Assembly: GCF_001902295.1 (NCBI RefSeq)
Contig: NZ_CP018335.1
Location: 434,001 to 498,000 of the forward strand
Length of the DNA: 64,000 bases
Source: Clostridium kluyveri
Lineage (GTDB): Bacteria; Bacillota; Clostridia; Clostridiales; Clostridiaceae
Reading direction: 5' to 3'
This document shows, one piece after another, positions 18,644-27,978 of this stretch (position 1 is its first letter; each line of letters starts with the position of its first letter). The notes under the pieces were generated by a model. The model was not told where the DNA came from. It worked only from the letters and a program-made list of their open reading frames with translations, and searched no databases. Position numbers and translations under genes: made by a program.

Positions 18644-19102
18644 ATGGAAAATGAAGAAATAGCTAAGATAATATCACAATATTTAAATACTGGTAGATTT
18701 TACGGTAAGGTTGAAGAAAAGTATATAAATAATGCTGAGGAGCAACTGCAAGTAAGTTTTCCCGAAAGCTACAAACAGTTTTTGAGACAATATGGTTCTG
18801 GAGGTATTTTGGGGATAATTATCAGTGGTGTTCAATCAAATGATAATTCATCTGTAGTCTCTGGTACTGAAAGATATAGGAAACTTGGATTAGATATCAA
18901 GTGTGTAGTTGTTCAAGATTGCGGAGAATTTGCCATGTGTTTAGATACGTCGGAAATGGTGGATAGTGAATGTCCTGTAGTAAGTTGGGATAGAGCAAGT
19001 AAGACAAAGAACAAAAGATATAAAAATTTCTACGATTATCTAATAGACATACTAAATGAAGCCATTAACAATTGGGATGAAGATATTGATGAGGATGAAT
19101 AA
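18644..19102 (+). CDS. SUKH (SMI1/KNR4) immunity protein
   Basis: 152 residues with the SMI1/KNR4 signature: helix then EEQLQVSFPESYKQFLRQYG and SGGILGI. The end is acidic (DEDIDEDE). SUKH proteins are the commonest immunity proteins to nuclease toxins, and this one starts 16 bases after the LHH toxin stop. The ATG at 18644 is preferred over the TTG at 18632, which overlaps the TAGGAGG ribosome site. Confidence 0.9.
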   Translation: MENEEIAKIISQYLNTGRFYGKVEEKYINNAEEQLQVSFPESYKQFLRQYGSGGILGIIISGVQSNDNSSVVSGTERYRKLGLDIKCVVVQDCGEFAMCLDTSEMVDSECPVVSWDRASKTKNKRYKNFYDYLIDILNEAINNWDEDIDEDE

Positions 19103-19321
19103 AGATTATTATATCTTCTAAATAACTTCGGTAAATAAAAAGCTAACTGCATTAACTAATTAGAATTAGCTGGAAAATAACTAAAAGTTTTTGTATCTCC
19201 AGATAACAATTCAAACATCTAGTTTCGAAGAATATCAGCATAAGGAAACTCACATCATAATAATGATTCTGTAGTGAGTAGCTGAATAAGATTTAGATTA
19301 ATGTTAAAATGGTAGTAATAG

Positions 19322-19777
19322 TTAAAAGCTGTTGCTACCATTTGCTTTTGTAACTACAGTTTCAGCCCCAAGGGGACGGGAGAAGCTAATGAAATTGGAA
19401 GTGCAAGTCGTGGGTATAACCCATCAGAGCCTTTAAGTCCATCAAATTATCCTAATCCAGACCCTGACTACTCAGTACCTCCTGTACGTTACGAGCCTAA
19501 GTCAATTGATGAAGTAGTAAGAATGAGACAAGGAAAGGGACCTACTACAAAAGCAACACATGGAGATACAAATATAGAAGCACATCACAGAGGTCAAAGG
19601 TCAGTAGAAAATGGTGGTATTTTAGATGACCTAGAGGAGTATATACACAGAAGAGATGGTAATCATACACGTCATCAACTTCCATCAGAATTAACGCCAG
19701 CACAGAGAGCAAGAGAGATAAGAAACTACTGGAAGGAAAGAGGAAGTGAATATATATTACCAGGTGAAGGAATTTAA
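19322..19777 (+). pseudogene. Orphan nuclease toxin tip (HNH/AHH-like)
   Basis: An open frame of about 152 codons without LXG part or good start. It begins with a linker (SFSPKGTGEANEIGSA), followed by a Pro-rich stretch and a nuclease-like end with IEAHHRGQRSVENGG and LDDLEEYIHRRDGNHTRH, an HNH-type His pair. It is followed by a SUKH gene. Such displaced tips act as silent reserves that can be joined to the full-length toxin by recombination. The upstream gap 19103-19321 holds nothing else I recognise. Confidence 0.75.
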
Positions 19778-19800
19778 AGAAATAGTGGAGGTGAATAAAA

Positions 19801-20235
19801 ATGACAAGAAATGAAGTTGAATCAATTCTATCGAAAGTATTGGAAAAAGAAGAGATGCAATTAGACTTTCTATCTAATGAAGATTGGAATGCTATAGGTA
19901 ATAAATTCAATTGTAAATTTAGTGATGATTTTAGGTTCTTTATTGACTTAATGTCAAAGTATATATTCCCTGGAGATATTTACAATGTGGCAACAAGCAA
20001 AACTAATGGAAATGACAGTATCATATTCGTTTATGATTATGAAATGAAGGGTGGGAATTGGAGTCAAGATTTAATTCCTTTCTACGGAATTGGTAATGGA
20101 GATTATTTTTGCTTGAATGTAAAGGAATGTCCTAACTCAAAAGTATATTATTATTATCATGGGGACTCAAGGATAGAGAAATACAATGATAGCTTCAAAG
20201 AGTGGATTAAAGACTTGCCAAATTTTCTAAGTTAA
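19801..20235 (+). CDS. SUKH-like immunity protein
   Basis: 144 residues, acidic, with SUKH features: FLSNEDWNAIGNKFNCKFSD, a FRFFIDLMSKY helix, a central GDYFCLNVKE strand and a C-terminal SFKEWIKDLPNFL helix. It starts 23 bases after the orphan nuclease tip with GGAGGTGAATAAA upstream, so it is the tip's probable immunity protein. Keeping it would protect the cell from siblings that still use that toxin. Confidence 0.8.
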   Translation: MTRNEVESILSKVLEKEEMQLDFLSNEDWNAIGNKFNCKFSDDFRFFIDLMSKYIFPGDIYNVATSKTNGNDSIIFVYDYEMKGGNWSQDLIPFYGIGNGDYFCLNVKECPNSKVYYYYHGDSRIEKYNDSFKEWIKDLPNFLS

Positions 20236-20378
20236 AAATATCATATAAACTAACTACAAAAATATGTATAATCTCAATATAAAACTATACAGTGAAATTC
20301 TAAAGTTCATTAAGTGATTATTTGTTGGTTGCTATGGAAACATAGGGCGAATGACTTCAAGTAAAAGGAGGAATAAAA

Positions 20379-20852
20379 ATGTCTATAGAAAATTACAGTA
20401 AAGCGATTAAAGTTATTAATGCCAATAAGGAACATTGTTTCTTTGCTGGTAATAAGAGTGAGGAACTTGTTTCAAAGGCTGAAGAAGCTTTAGAAATTAG
20501 GTTTTCTTCTCAATATCGTAAATTTGTTTTAGATTATGGTGCAGGAAGTATTGGCGCTGAGGAGATTTATGGAGTAGTTGACGATGATTTTGATAATTCT
20601 AGTGTTCCAAATGGGGTTTGGTTTACCCTAACAGAGCGCCAAGAAATTCAAATGCCTGAAAATCTTTTAGTATTATGTGATACAGGGAGCGATGAATTTT
20701 TCTGTCTTGATTTTAATAAATTAAATAACGATGGAGAACCACCGGTGGTAGCATTTATACCAGGTGTAGATAATGAGCACCAAACTTATGAAATAATTGC
20801 TGAGGATTTTGGAAACTACTTATTACAAGTAGTAGAACAAGAACTTGTATAA
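20379..20852 (+). CDS. SUKH (SMI1/KNR4) orphan immunity protein
   Basis: 157 residues. Typical SMI1/KNR4 pattern: SKAEEALEIRFSSQYRKFVL, DYGAGSIGAEEIYGV, LLVLCDTGSDEFFCLDF and a final FGNYLLQVVEQEL helix. AAGGAGG precedes the start. No toxin tip is left upstream, so it is an orphan immunity gene. The gap 20236-20378 holds no feature. Confidence 0.9.
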   Translation: MSIENYSKAIKVINANKEHCFFAGNKSEELVSKAEEALEIRFSSQYRKFVLDYGAGSIGAEEIYGVVDDDFDNSSVPNGVWFTLTERQEIQMPENLLVLCDTGSDEFFCLDFNKLNNDGEPPVVAFIPGVDNEHQTYEIIAEDFGNYLLQVVEQELV

Positions 20853-20862
20853 CTCTGATTAA

Positions 20863-20889
20863 CTGCATAATAATGCAGTAAGTTGTAAC
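20863..20889 (+). repeat. CTGCAT/ATGCAG intergenic motif
   Basis: A short hairpin (CTGCATAATAATGCAG) followed by TAAGTTGTAAC. Related versions occur at 28643-28675 and 31824-31855, each 3' of an immunity gene. It may mark the 3' border of toxin-immunity cassettes. Confidence 0.6.
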
Positions 20890-20920
20890 AAAAGTAAAAG
20901 TCAAATAATATATAGTAATA

Positions 20921-22909
20921 ACTTGCATTCCGCATGTAGAATTTTCCAGTATGTCTATTGGAGACTCTTACATTCTACAAAGAAAATATAGACTAGCATT
21001 ACATAGCATTACAACTTTAATTAAGCATTATATGTTATATTTACCACACAAAAATCAAAAAGTTAAAGACCCATTAATAGTTTGTGGTATAAATAGGAAT
21101 TTTTTAATATTTCTAGATTAATAGATAAAATCCTCTGTATATATTTTTTCACTAAAACCAGCTAAATTTAAAATCCTCTTTGTATTATCATTGAGGTTGT
21201 TTATTACACGCACAGTACTGCCGTCCTTAAAGGTGATAATAGATACAATGATATTCTTCAGGAGTTCCATAATATTTTTAGCCGTAGGAGTGTAACTTTT
21301 AACTTTACCAGGTATTATAACAGGCTCTTTCTCTTTTTTTAAAGCATTTCTTACTTCCCTTTCAATTGTAGTATAAACCATCAGTGCCAGCAGAAAAACA
21401 TATCCCAAAGCCTCTATCCTTTTAGGTGTTTTAAGATAAATTTCGTCTATAAAGTCAGAGTTTTTAAGAGACTTAAAGTTTGTTTCTACGCAAACTTGTT
21501 CCTTGTATTCCTTTAATATATCTTCATCAGACATAGCCTGGGTATCTAATATGTTGGTTAGAAGTACAAACATTCCTGCTTCATTTTTAGCTCTTTCAAA
21601 TGCATCATAGTTTATATCATATTGCAGAGACAATTTAAATTTAGTCTCCATTTGAACTTTCTCTCCCGCCTTTAATTTCCCCCTTTTTTCTGTTTTCTTT
21701 TTTTTATCCTTAGAGTAGACTGTGCCATCTATAGTATAGAAATAAAGTTCATTCTCACCAATAAATCGTTTAAGTTCGCTTACTGCATCCTGTTCACAAT
21801 AATACTCATTCTTCTCAAAGTCCTTTATAATCTTTTTAATATTCATTTCTTCTTTATCTCTTTTTTTCTTTAAAGAATTAATTTTACGGTTATCTAACGC
21901 ACTTGAATGACATACAATAAACCTATACTTCTGGTTATTAATTTCATCAATAAAGCTTTGGATTTTGTACTTTGCAGAATCTTTTCTATTGCTGATTTTA
22001 TCTACATCAGTCCACTTTTCTGTATTTTCATAAGCCTTATTCCTAAGTTCTTTTTCAATATTAAAAGTAGATGGCAGTAAGGAAATAAGACTTATATTAT
22101 GCTCAAAGGCTGCATAAAGATTGTCTTTTGTAAGTGCAGCACTGTCAGCAACATATATCATATTATTAACATCAAGTCTATCGGCAGTAGTTCTTATTTT
22201 CTTTATGAAGTCTGTATTCCATGTTTTATCACTAGTGTTGCCATCCAAAACTTCCTCGGTAACAATAGTTCTGTCATTAGTGCAGGCGATTCCAAACATA
22301 ATTTGTTTCAGATCAGGTCTTTTGTCTTTACTATGACCATGGATTATTTTAATGCAATTATCATCTGATGATGGAGAAGTGTATTGTCCATAGACATTTT
22401 TGCTGGTGGTATCAGCATGAATACTTTTAACTTCCACATTAAAAGTTTTAATTCCTTCGAGAGCTATGTCTGAGAAAGATTTTTTAGGATTTATCTCATA
22501 GAAATCATCTAGTGCCCTACCAAGAGCATCATCATTTAGGTGTCTATAATTTATACCGCTGCCAAAAAACTTTTCAACATCAGTATTCTCATAAAATTCA
22601 TCTAATCTTGATAAAGGATGTCTGTCTACTAGAACATTAGCAATAATGGCTTCAATAGCAGTTCCAGATGATACTAGTGGTCTTTCCTTATCAAAATTTA
22701 TCTTATCATTAATATATTCTGCAATCTTAAGCTTTCTGCAGTATTTTAAAATTAATGGTATAGCTCCATCTATAACAGGTTTTATATTTTTTATATTCAT
22801 TTTTTCCTCCACGTACTATATTTGAACAATATAATAACATATTCTGATATCTTAGTGGAGTATTAAATGTAATTAATTATTTGCTAATTTTTACATGCGG
22901 AATGTAAGT
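20921..22909 (-). mobile_element. IS1634-family insertion sequence
   Basis: About 1.99 kb. The ends are inverted repeats, ACTTGCATTCCGCATGTA at 20921 and TACATGCGGAATGTAAGT at 22892-22909. It contains one transposase on the minus strand and looks complete. The right end is followed by a 20-base scrap of LXG sequence, so it landed in or removed the 5' part of an LXG gene. A truncated copy lies at 28867-29444. Confidence 0.85.
21118..22812 (-). CDS. IS1634-family transposase
   Basis: 564 residues. DDE transposase of the IS4/IS1634 type: an early SIHADTTSKNVYGQY segment with the first Asp, a MIYVADSAALTK segment with the second, and the late CVETNFKSLKNSDF block supplying the Glu, followed by PKRIEALGYVFLLALMVYTT. 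Length is normal for the family and no frameshift is seen, so it may be active. GGAGGAAAAA precedes the ATG on the minus strand. Confidence 0.9.
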   Translation of the reverse strand: MEEKMNIKNIKPVIDGAIPLILKYCRKLKIAEYINDKINFDKERPLVSSGTAIEAIIANVLVDRHPLSRLDEFYENTDVEKFFGSGINYRHLNDDALGRALDDFYEINPKKSFSDIALEGIKTFNVEVKSIHADTTSKNVYGQYTSPSSDDNCIKIIHGHSKDKRPDLKQIMFGIACTNDRTIVTEEVLDGNTSDKTWNTDFIKKIRTTADRLDVNNMIYVADSAALTKDNLYAAFEHNISLISLLPSTFNIEKELRNKAYENTEKWTDVDKISNRKDSAKYKIQSFIDEINNQKYRFIVCHSSALDNRKINSLKKKRDKEEMNIKKIIKDFEKNEYYCEQDAVSELKRFIGENELYFYTIDGTVYSKDKKKKTEKRGKLKAGEKVQMETKFKLSLQYDINYDAFERAKNEAGMFVLLTNILDTQAMSDEDILKEYKEQVCVETNFKSLKNSDFIDEIYLKTPKRIEALGYVFLLALMVYTTIEREVRNALKKEKEPVIIPGKVKSYTPTAKNIMELLKNIIVSIITFKDGSTVRVINNLNDNTKRILNLAGFSEKIYTEDFIY

Positions 22910-22931
22910 TAGAAGAACAAAAAGAAAATAT

Positions 22932-23127
22932 CAAGCGATTCTTAGGTTCAGGTGGAGTTTGCTTATGAGGAATGCATTTCTCCATTTGAACCTTATTAAC
23001 AATATTCTTAGTGTCTTTAGCACTTAGAATATGTTATCCTTTAGGGGAAGAACTTATTCAGGTGCGTAGCAGTGATTATCCTCCACTTTGAAGAAGATGG
23101 GGGTGTTAGCAATGGTAGCATTCGGAT
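22932..23127 (+). repeat. Structured repeat copy 3, long form
   Basis: 196 bp with the same ends (CAAGCGATTC to ATTCGGAT) and the same two hairpin regions as copy 2, plus an extra hairpin of about 50 bases built from ATTCTTAGTG and CACTTAGAAT arms. It is flanked left by LXG codons and right by the next LXG codons, exactly as copy 4. Confidence 0.85.
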
Positions 23128-23854
23128 AAATAAAACTATCGCAGAGCTTACTGAAGCTGGATGGTCAGGTGAAGCAAAAGATAAATTTATGGAAAAGCAT
23201 ATTAAAGATCAGGAGTTTTATACAAATTTAATAGAAGATATAAAGTACGCGAAAAATGCTTTAGAAAATGAAGAAAAGCCAAGGGCAGTTAGATTAAAAA
23301 AGCAAAGTGAGGATTTTGAAAACTGCATAAAAAGAAGTGGGGGTGGGGCAGCCCTTACAAATGATGATACAGGAGTACTCGCTCCCGCTGGTGTTGCTTT
23401 AAACGCTGCAAGTTTAGGTCTTGTAACCCATGGGGGTGCTGCTACAATTAAATCAGCACATAATTTTAATGAAGACTTGTTCTCATTGATTAAAGGTGAA
23501 GGGAATAAGGGGGTAAGAGATCCTAATATAATAGAAGTTGAAATTTCGAAAAACAAGTACCCAGAATCAGCAAAGCATATTGAAGATGCAATAGCTAATG
23601 GACAACCAGAAGTTTTAACTATTGATAGAGCAGGTTCAAAGGCTAATCGTAAGGCATCATTGAAAGGTATAGATAAAGTTCCAGGAAAGGATTTAGATGA
23701 ATATCCACCAGCTATGTCCAAAGAAGGTGGGAACGGTGCAAGTGTTAGACCTATTAACCCTTCTGATAATAGAGGAGCAGGATCAACTTTCGGGTATAAG
23801 TTAAGACCATATCCGAATGGAACTAAAATCAAGTATAAAATAACTGATGACTAA
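23072..23854 (+). pseudogene. Truncated LXG toxin with NucA/NucB-type DNase tip
   Basis: The 5' end of this LXG gene is lost (IS1634 and structured repeat), and the open frame begins inside the repeat at a weak GTG. It has LXG residues around AGWSGEAKDKF, then jumps at a short shared sequence (TACAGGAGT) to the last part of the linker. The unique tip contains LTIDRAGSKANRKASLKG, then DLDEYPPAMSKEGGNGASV and INPSDNRGAG, the NucA/NucB DNase signature. It is a non-specific DNase tip followed by a probable immunity gene. The tip seems intact while delivery is lost. Confidence 0.85.
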
Positions 23855-23876
23855 ATTTAAAAATATAGGAGGAAAA

Positions 23877-24518
23877 ATGAGTAATATAGATAATAATTTA
23901 TGGCAGGAAATAAATAACATGTTTATAAGTTCTAATAGACAATTAATATTAAATTTAGACGAATTAGAGGATGGGATAAAATCACTTGATGTTTTACAAA
24001 TAACATCAAAATCAGCATTAGGTTCAATAATATTAAATACATCTGGGATAGTAATTGATAATTGGATTAGAATACTTGGACACGACAGTAATAGAGGTAT
24101 ACTATCATATAATTCAATTGGAGAAAATGGAGTTGCAACGAAGATTGATAAAATGTTAATAGTTGCAGATGATGTTGTTGGAGGACTTTTTGCATTAAAT
24201 GCTGGAAAATTCTCTGAAGGAATAGGAGCGGTATGGTATTTTGCTCCAGATACGTTAGAGTGGGATTCATTAGAAATGCAATATTCAGAGTTTATAGCTT
24301 GGATTGCACAAGGAAATGTAGATGAATTTTATAGTACCATGAGGTGGAGTACATGGAAAGAAGATTGTAAAAATGTTAAATTCAATGAGGCTATATTGAT
24401 ATATCCATTTTTATGGTCTAATGAAATACAATTAGAAAAAGCAGATAAAAAAATAGTGTCGGCTGAAGAATTGCTAAAAATAAATCAAGAATATAGTAAG
24501 AAGTTTAATTTGAGTTAA
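23877..24518 (+). CDS. DUF2625 protein, likely immunity to NucB-type toxin
   Basis: 213 residues matching DUF2625: LQITSKSALGSIILNTSGIV, WIRILGHD, IVADDVVGGLFALNAGKF, WYFAPDTLEWDSLEMQYSEF, FYSTMRWSTWK and YPFLWSNEIQLEK. The ATG at 23877 has AGGAGG four bases upstream and is preferred to the one at 23847 that overlaps the toxin. It lies right after the NucA/NucB tip, where every other tip in the array has its immunity gene. The immunity role is inferred from this position. Confidence 0.85.
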   Translation: MSNIDNNLWQEINNMFISSNRQLILNLDELEDGIKSLDVLQITSKSALGSIILNTSGIVIDNWIRILGHDSNRGILSYNSIGENGVATKIDKMLIVADDVVGGLFALNAGKFSEGIGAVWYFAPDTLEWDSLEMQYSEFIAWIAQGNVDEFYSTMRWSTWKEDCKNVKFNEAILIYPFLWSNEIQLEKADKKIVSAEELLKINQEYSKKFNLS

Positions 24519-24740
24519 TAATGATAGAATGCATAATAATGAAAAAAGTAACTGCATAAAAATATTATTTTATAAACTATTGTAATTTGAATAAAATAGT
24601 AAAATAAACTGATAGCATAATTGTAATAATGTAGTATGATTAAGTCAAAGAAACTAGCTGAAAAATAAAGTAGGCTAGTTTCTAGTTTTTTGAGATAAGT
24701 TTTGGAAATACTAGCCTGTAGCAGTAAAATGTAATAAGAC

Positions 24741-24987
24741 AGGCTCTGCCCCAGGGGGCGAGAGAAGGTGAAGAATACAATATAGCAAGAAAAGAAGCAA
24801 ATAATGCAAATGCTGATATACACATTAACAAGATCCTTCGCTAAAAGGTATGCAAATTCACGAGGTTCATCCTGTAAAATTTGGAGGAAGTCCAACCGAT
24901 ATTTCTAATAAGATACCTTTGACTCCTAAAGAACATGCCCAATATACAACTTGGTGGAATAGATTACTTAAAGAGTTAAAAAAATAA
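24741..24987 (+). pseudogene. Orphan HNH-type toxin tip, frameshifted
   Basis: It starts with a linker (GAREGEEYNIARKEANNA) that shares DNA with the orphan tip at 19361 (GCCCCA-GGGG..GAGAAG). After a stop at 24842 the reading moves to another frame: GMQIHEVHPVKFGGSPTDIS and then TPKEHAQYTTWWNRLLKEL, the His-rich end of an HNH nuclease. The core was deleted. A SUKH gene follows. The gap 24519-24740 shows only the GCATAATAATG repeat-like scrap. Confidence 0.75.
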
Positions 24988-25006
24988 ACATTTTGGAGGG
25001 AAGTAT

Positions 25007-25414
25007 ATGAATGAAAGTATTAAACAGTATCTTAGTAAAATGAATCTGAATGCATCAACAACTACAGCAGATATTGAGCATACAGAACAAATTTTAAGTG
25101 TACAATTCCCATCGGATTATAGATTGTTCATAGAAGAATTCAATGGTGCGGAAGGTGAGATTGGTCCCAATGCATATGTTGCATTTTGGTCATTAGAGGA
25201 TATTGTTGAATTGAATGAAGCATATGAGGTGAATGAGTTTGCACCAGGACTGATTTTAATTGGTTCAGATGGTGGTGATATAGCATATGCATTTGATAAT
25301 AGATATGATTCTAAACCTATTGTAGAAGTGCCGTTTATAGGTATGGATTTAGAAGAAGTAAAAGCATGTGCTAATACATTTGAAGAGTTTTTGGGATATT
25401 TGTATAAATCATAG
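25007..25414 (+). CDS. SUKH (SMI1/KNR4) immunity protein
   Basis: 135 residues with the SUKH-1 pattern: ILSVQFPSDYRLFIEEFNGA, a GEIGPNAYVAFWSLEDIVEL strand pair, LILIGSDGGDIAYAFD and a C-terminal FEEFLGYLYK helix. TTGGAGGGAAG precedes the ATG. It belongs to the degraded HNH tip before it and is kept although the toxin is dead. Confidence 0.9.
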   Translation: MNESIKQYLSKMNLNASTTTADIEHTEQILSVQFPSDYRLFIEEFNGAEGEIGPNAYVAFWSLEDIVELNEAYEVNEFAPGLILIGSDGGDIAYAFDNRYDSKPIVEVPFIGMDLEEVKACANTFEEFLGYLYKS

Positions 25415-25672
25415 ATAAAAGACTTATGATTCTTATAAAATGGATTGCTTTATAATTTATGATAGTCTATTATATACTTGAATCTTAAAAATATACTTTT
25501 GTATACTAATTATATCTCGGGAATTTAATTGGCTTTAGAGGAGGTATTTTAACACCAATTTATACTTATTATTATTTTTTTGAACAGACAATATGCGTTT
25601 TCTCTCTAACGTATTATAGTAAAGGAATTGATGCATAGTTTAAGAGATTTAATCAGTAAATTAGAGAGTAAT

Positions 25673-25738
25673 AAGATGTCACACATTAAGTGGGCTGTCA
25701 AAGGTTATGACATCTTCGCTACAGCAGTGATAGCTGTA
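25673..25738 (+). other. Tandem hairpins in intergenic region
   Basis: A perfect 8-bp stem AAGATGTC (25673) with GACATCTT (25709), then TACAGC with GCTGTA (25720-25738). It lies in the 476-base gene-free stretch 25415-25890. It could be an RNA structure or an IS scar; no family is recognised. The rest of that stretch is AT-rich. Confidence 0.4.
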
Positions 25739-25817
25739 CTTATTTTATAAGTATGTAGCAATAATGCTAAACAAATTGAATTTAAAATAGATGATAAATA
25801 TATATTATAACAATGAT

Positions 25818-25860
25818 AAAAGAGTTAATGTTTCCAATCAGGGAGCATTAATTCTTTTTT
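25818..25860 (+). terminator. Rho-independent terminator
   Basis: Arms AAAAGAGTTAATG and CATTAATTCTTTTTT with a T-run. A near-identical copy is at 31893-31934. Both precede an integrase-like stub and an LXG start. Confidence 0.8.
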
Positions 25861-25890
25861 AATGTAAGGAAATTGAAGGGAGTAAAGGTG

Positions 25891-26019
25891 ATGTGCAAAG
25901 TAATAGAAGATTTCAAGATAAGCTTAACTGAGGATGGAAAAAGTCCTAAAACAATAGAAAGTTATGTTGGTGACATTAAGGTTTTCATAGAATTTCTAGG
26001 AACTAAAAAGGAAGAATAA
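25891..26019 (+). pseudogene. Integrase N-terminal stub 1
   Basis: A 42-residue frame (MCKVIEDFKISLTEDGKS, then PKTIESYVGDIKVFIEFLG) that looks like the first SAM-like helices of a tyrosine recombinase and then stops. GAAGGGAGTAAAGGTG is a usable ribosome site. The same DNA occurs at 31966 and a relative at 28783, always upstream of an LXG gene. It is either a residue of the recombinase that mobilised the modules or a conserved leader peptide. Confidence 0.65.
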
Positions 26020-26155
26020 AACAATGTTGACACGCATGTACAAAAAAATTAAAATAAAGGAAGTATATAAATATTAATGTAAAAATTAGATATATATGGT
26101 CAATTACATTAATATAAAAATACAATAAAGTAAATTAGTACATGGGAGAAAATAA

Positions 26156-27967
26156 ATGGATTTTAAATTAGATATAGGGGAATTAACTAATACAATAAAT
26201 GAATATGAAAACATTATAAAGACATTGGAAGAAGAAAAAGAAAATATAAATAAAACTATCGCAGAGCTTACTGAAGCTGGATGGTCAGGTGAAGCAAAAG
26301 ATAAATTTATGGAAAAGCATATTAAAAATCAGGAGTTTTATACAAATTTGGTAGAAGATATAAAGTACGTGAAAAATGCTTTAGAAAATGAAGAAAAGCC
26401 AAGGGCAGTTAGATTAAAAAAGCAAAGCGAGGATTTTGTAAACTGTATAAAAAGAAATGGGGGTGGGGCAGCCCTTACAAATGATGATACAGGAATTATT
26501 TCACTCCAATATGGGGGACAATTTCAAATAAATAATAATGTTAGTGAATGTATAGATAATTATAAAAAGATGAACTCTAAATTTGAAGAAATATTAAATT
26601 TAGCAAATAGTTTAAGTTTTACATCATTCCCGATTGCAGATGATGTTTTGAATTTACAGAATTCGCTTAAAAATCAAACAACAAGTTTGACAGAATTCAA
26701 TGATTCATTTAATTTATATTGTAATGGTGTAAGAGATATGGAAGAAAATATATGCTCAGTATTTTCAAAAATATCAGGAATAACTGGAGGAATATCTGAA
26801 TTTAGGAGTGTTTCTGCTATTTCAGAAAATGGACAAGTAGATAAGAATAAAGTAATGCAGTTAATGTTAAAGAATCCAAATGACTTGACTAATGGAGAAA
26901 AAGAGTTATTATCATATGTAGAAAAAGTACTAAGTAAAGATGAATATGCTGAATTAAAAGAACAAGCGATAAAGGGAAATAATGGTCAAGGGATAGCTGA
27001 TAATTTAAAATTAAAGTTTGGTGACACAAGATATGGACCACTTTTAGAGTTAGCAAATAATGATGGTTTTCTTAAGTCTATAAAGAAGGCTGGGGAAGAC
27101 TTTATAATAGGAGCAGGTAATTCACTTGATAAAAATATTTTTGGGGGGACTGCATTTACTGTTGGTGGAATAAATCAAAGCAGTATGCTTAAATCAATAC
27201 CATATAAAATAGGTGAGTTAGCTGGTGATATAGGGTCATTTGCATTTGGAGCTGCAGAGGCTGGAACTGGAGCTGGAGGAGAGCTTTTAGGCTTTACAGC
27301 AGACGGTACAGTAGTACTCGCTCCCGCTGGTGCCGCTTTAAACATTGCAAGTTTAGGTCTTGTAACCCATGGGGGTGCTGCTACAATTAAATCAGCACAT
27401 AATTTTAGTGAAGACTTGTTCTCATTGATTAAAGGTGAAGGGAATAAAGGGGCGGCTGAAGTTGAAAAAGCGATATCAAGAATAGATGAAGTTGAAGTGA
27501 ATTTTAATTATAAGACTAAGTATGATGAAGCCGAATTTGCAAGACAATTAGCTGATCAAGAAGCTGGAATGAACAAATTAACGGTTGATGAGTACTTAAA
27601 GAATAGAGAAAGATACATTGCCGAAGGTAGAGCGATAGAAGGAAATATGGCTCAGCAAGCTGCTAGAAAAGAGGCACTTGCAAATAAAATAGATGAATTA
27701 CTTGATTCTGGTATGTCATATCAAGAAGCTGAAAGACATGCTAATAAATGGTTAGAATCTCAAGCTGCACTACATAATCCAGACCAAGTCGCAGGAGGAA
27801 ATTCATTAAATATTGGTGGCATGGGTGATAAAACAATCAATTCGTCTATTGGGGTACAGTGGAAGTATAGAATAGATGCTGTTGATGAACAAATTCAACA
27901 AATGGCTAAAAACATGACTGATATTGAAAAGGAAAGCACTTACTTAAATGTAAAATTAAAATATTAG
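26156..27967 (+). CDS. LXG toxin with Ntox15 (Tde-like) DNase tip
   Basis: 603 residues, intact. The LXG domain (W43 turn) and Gly/Ala linker are almost identical to the protein at 16882. The tip, from about residue 438, matches Ntox15: FNYKTKYDEAEFARQLADQE, LTVDEYLKNRERYIAEGRA, ALHNPDQVAGGNSLNIGGMG near 536-555 with the HxxD catalytic pair, and NSSIGVQWKYRID. Ntox15 is the DNase domain of the Agrobacterium type VI effectors Tde1/Tde2. Here the same domain is carried by a T7SS toxin. GGGAG precedes the start. The cognate immunity gene follows after 11 bases. Confidence 0.92.
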   Translation: MDFKLDIGELTNTINEYENIIKTLEEEKENINKTIAELTEAGWSGEAKDKFMEKHIKNQEFYTNLVEDIKYVKNALENEEKPRAVRLKKQSEDFVNCIKRNGGGAALTNDDTGIISLQYGGQFQINNNVSECIDNYKKMNSKFEEILNLANSLSFTSFPIADDVLNLQNSLKNQTTSLTEFNDSFNLYCNGVRDMEENICSVFSKISGITGGISEFRSVSAISENGQVDKNKVMQLMLKNPNDLTNGEKELLSYVEKVLSKDEYAELKEQAIKGNNGQGIADNLKLKFGDTRYGPLLELANNDGFLKSIKKAGEDFIIGAGNSLDKNIFGGTAFTVGGINQSSMLKSIPYKIGELAGDIGSFAFGAAEAGTGAGGELLGFTADGTVVLAPAGAALNIASLGLVTHGGAATIKSAHNFSEDLFSLIKGEGNKGAAEVEKAISRIDEVEVNFNYKTKYDEAEFARQLADQEAGMNKLTVDEYLKNRERYIAEGRAIEGNMAQQAARKEALANKIDELLDSGMSYQEAERHANKWLESQAALHNPDQVAGGNSLNIGGMGDKTINSSIGVQWKYRIDAVDEQIQQMAKNMTDIEKESTYLNVKLKY

Positions 27968-27978
27968 GAGGATAATCT

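Noticed and set aside
23218..23832. 204-codon minus-strand frame across the NucB-type toxin
   Set aside because: It is the mirror of a recognised toxin tip and has no motif or ribosome site.
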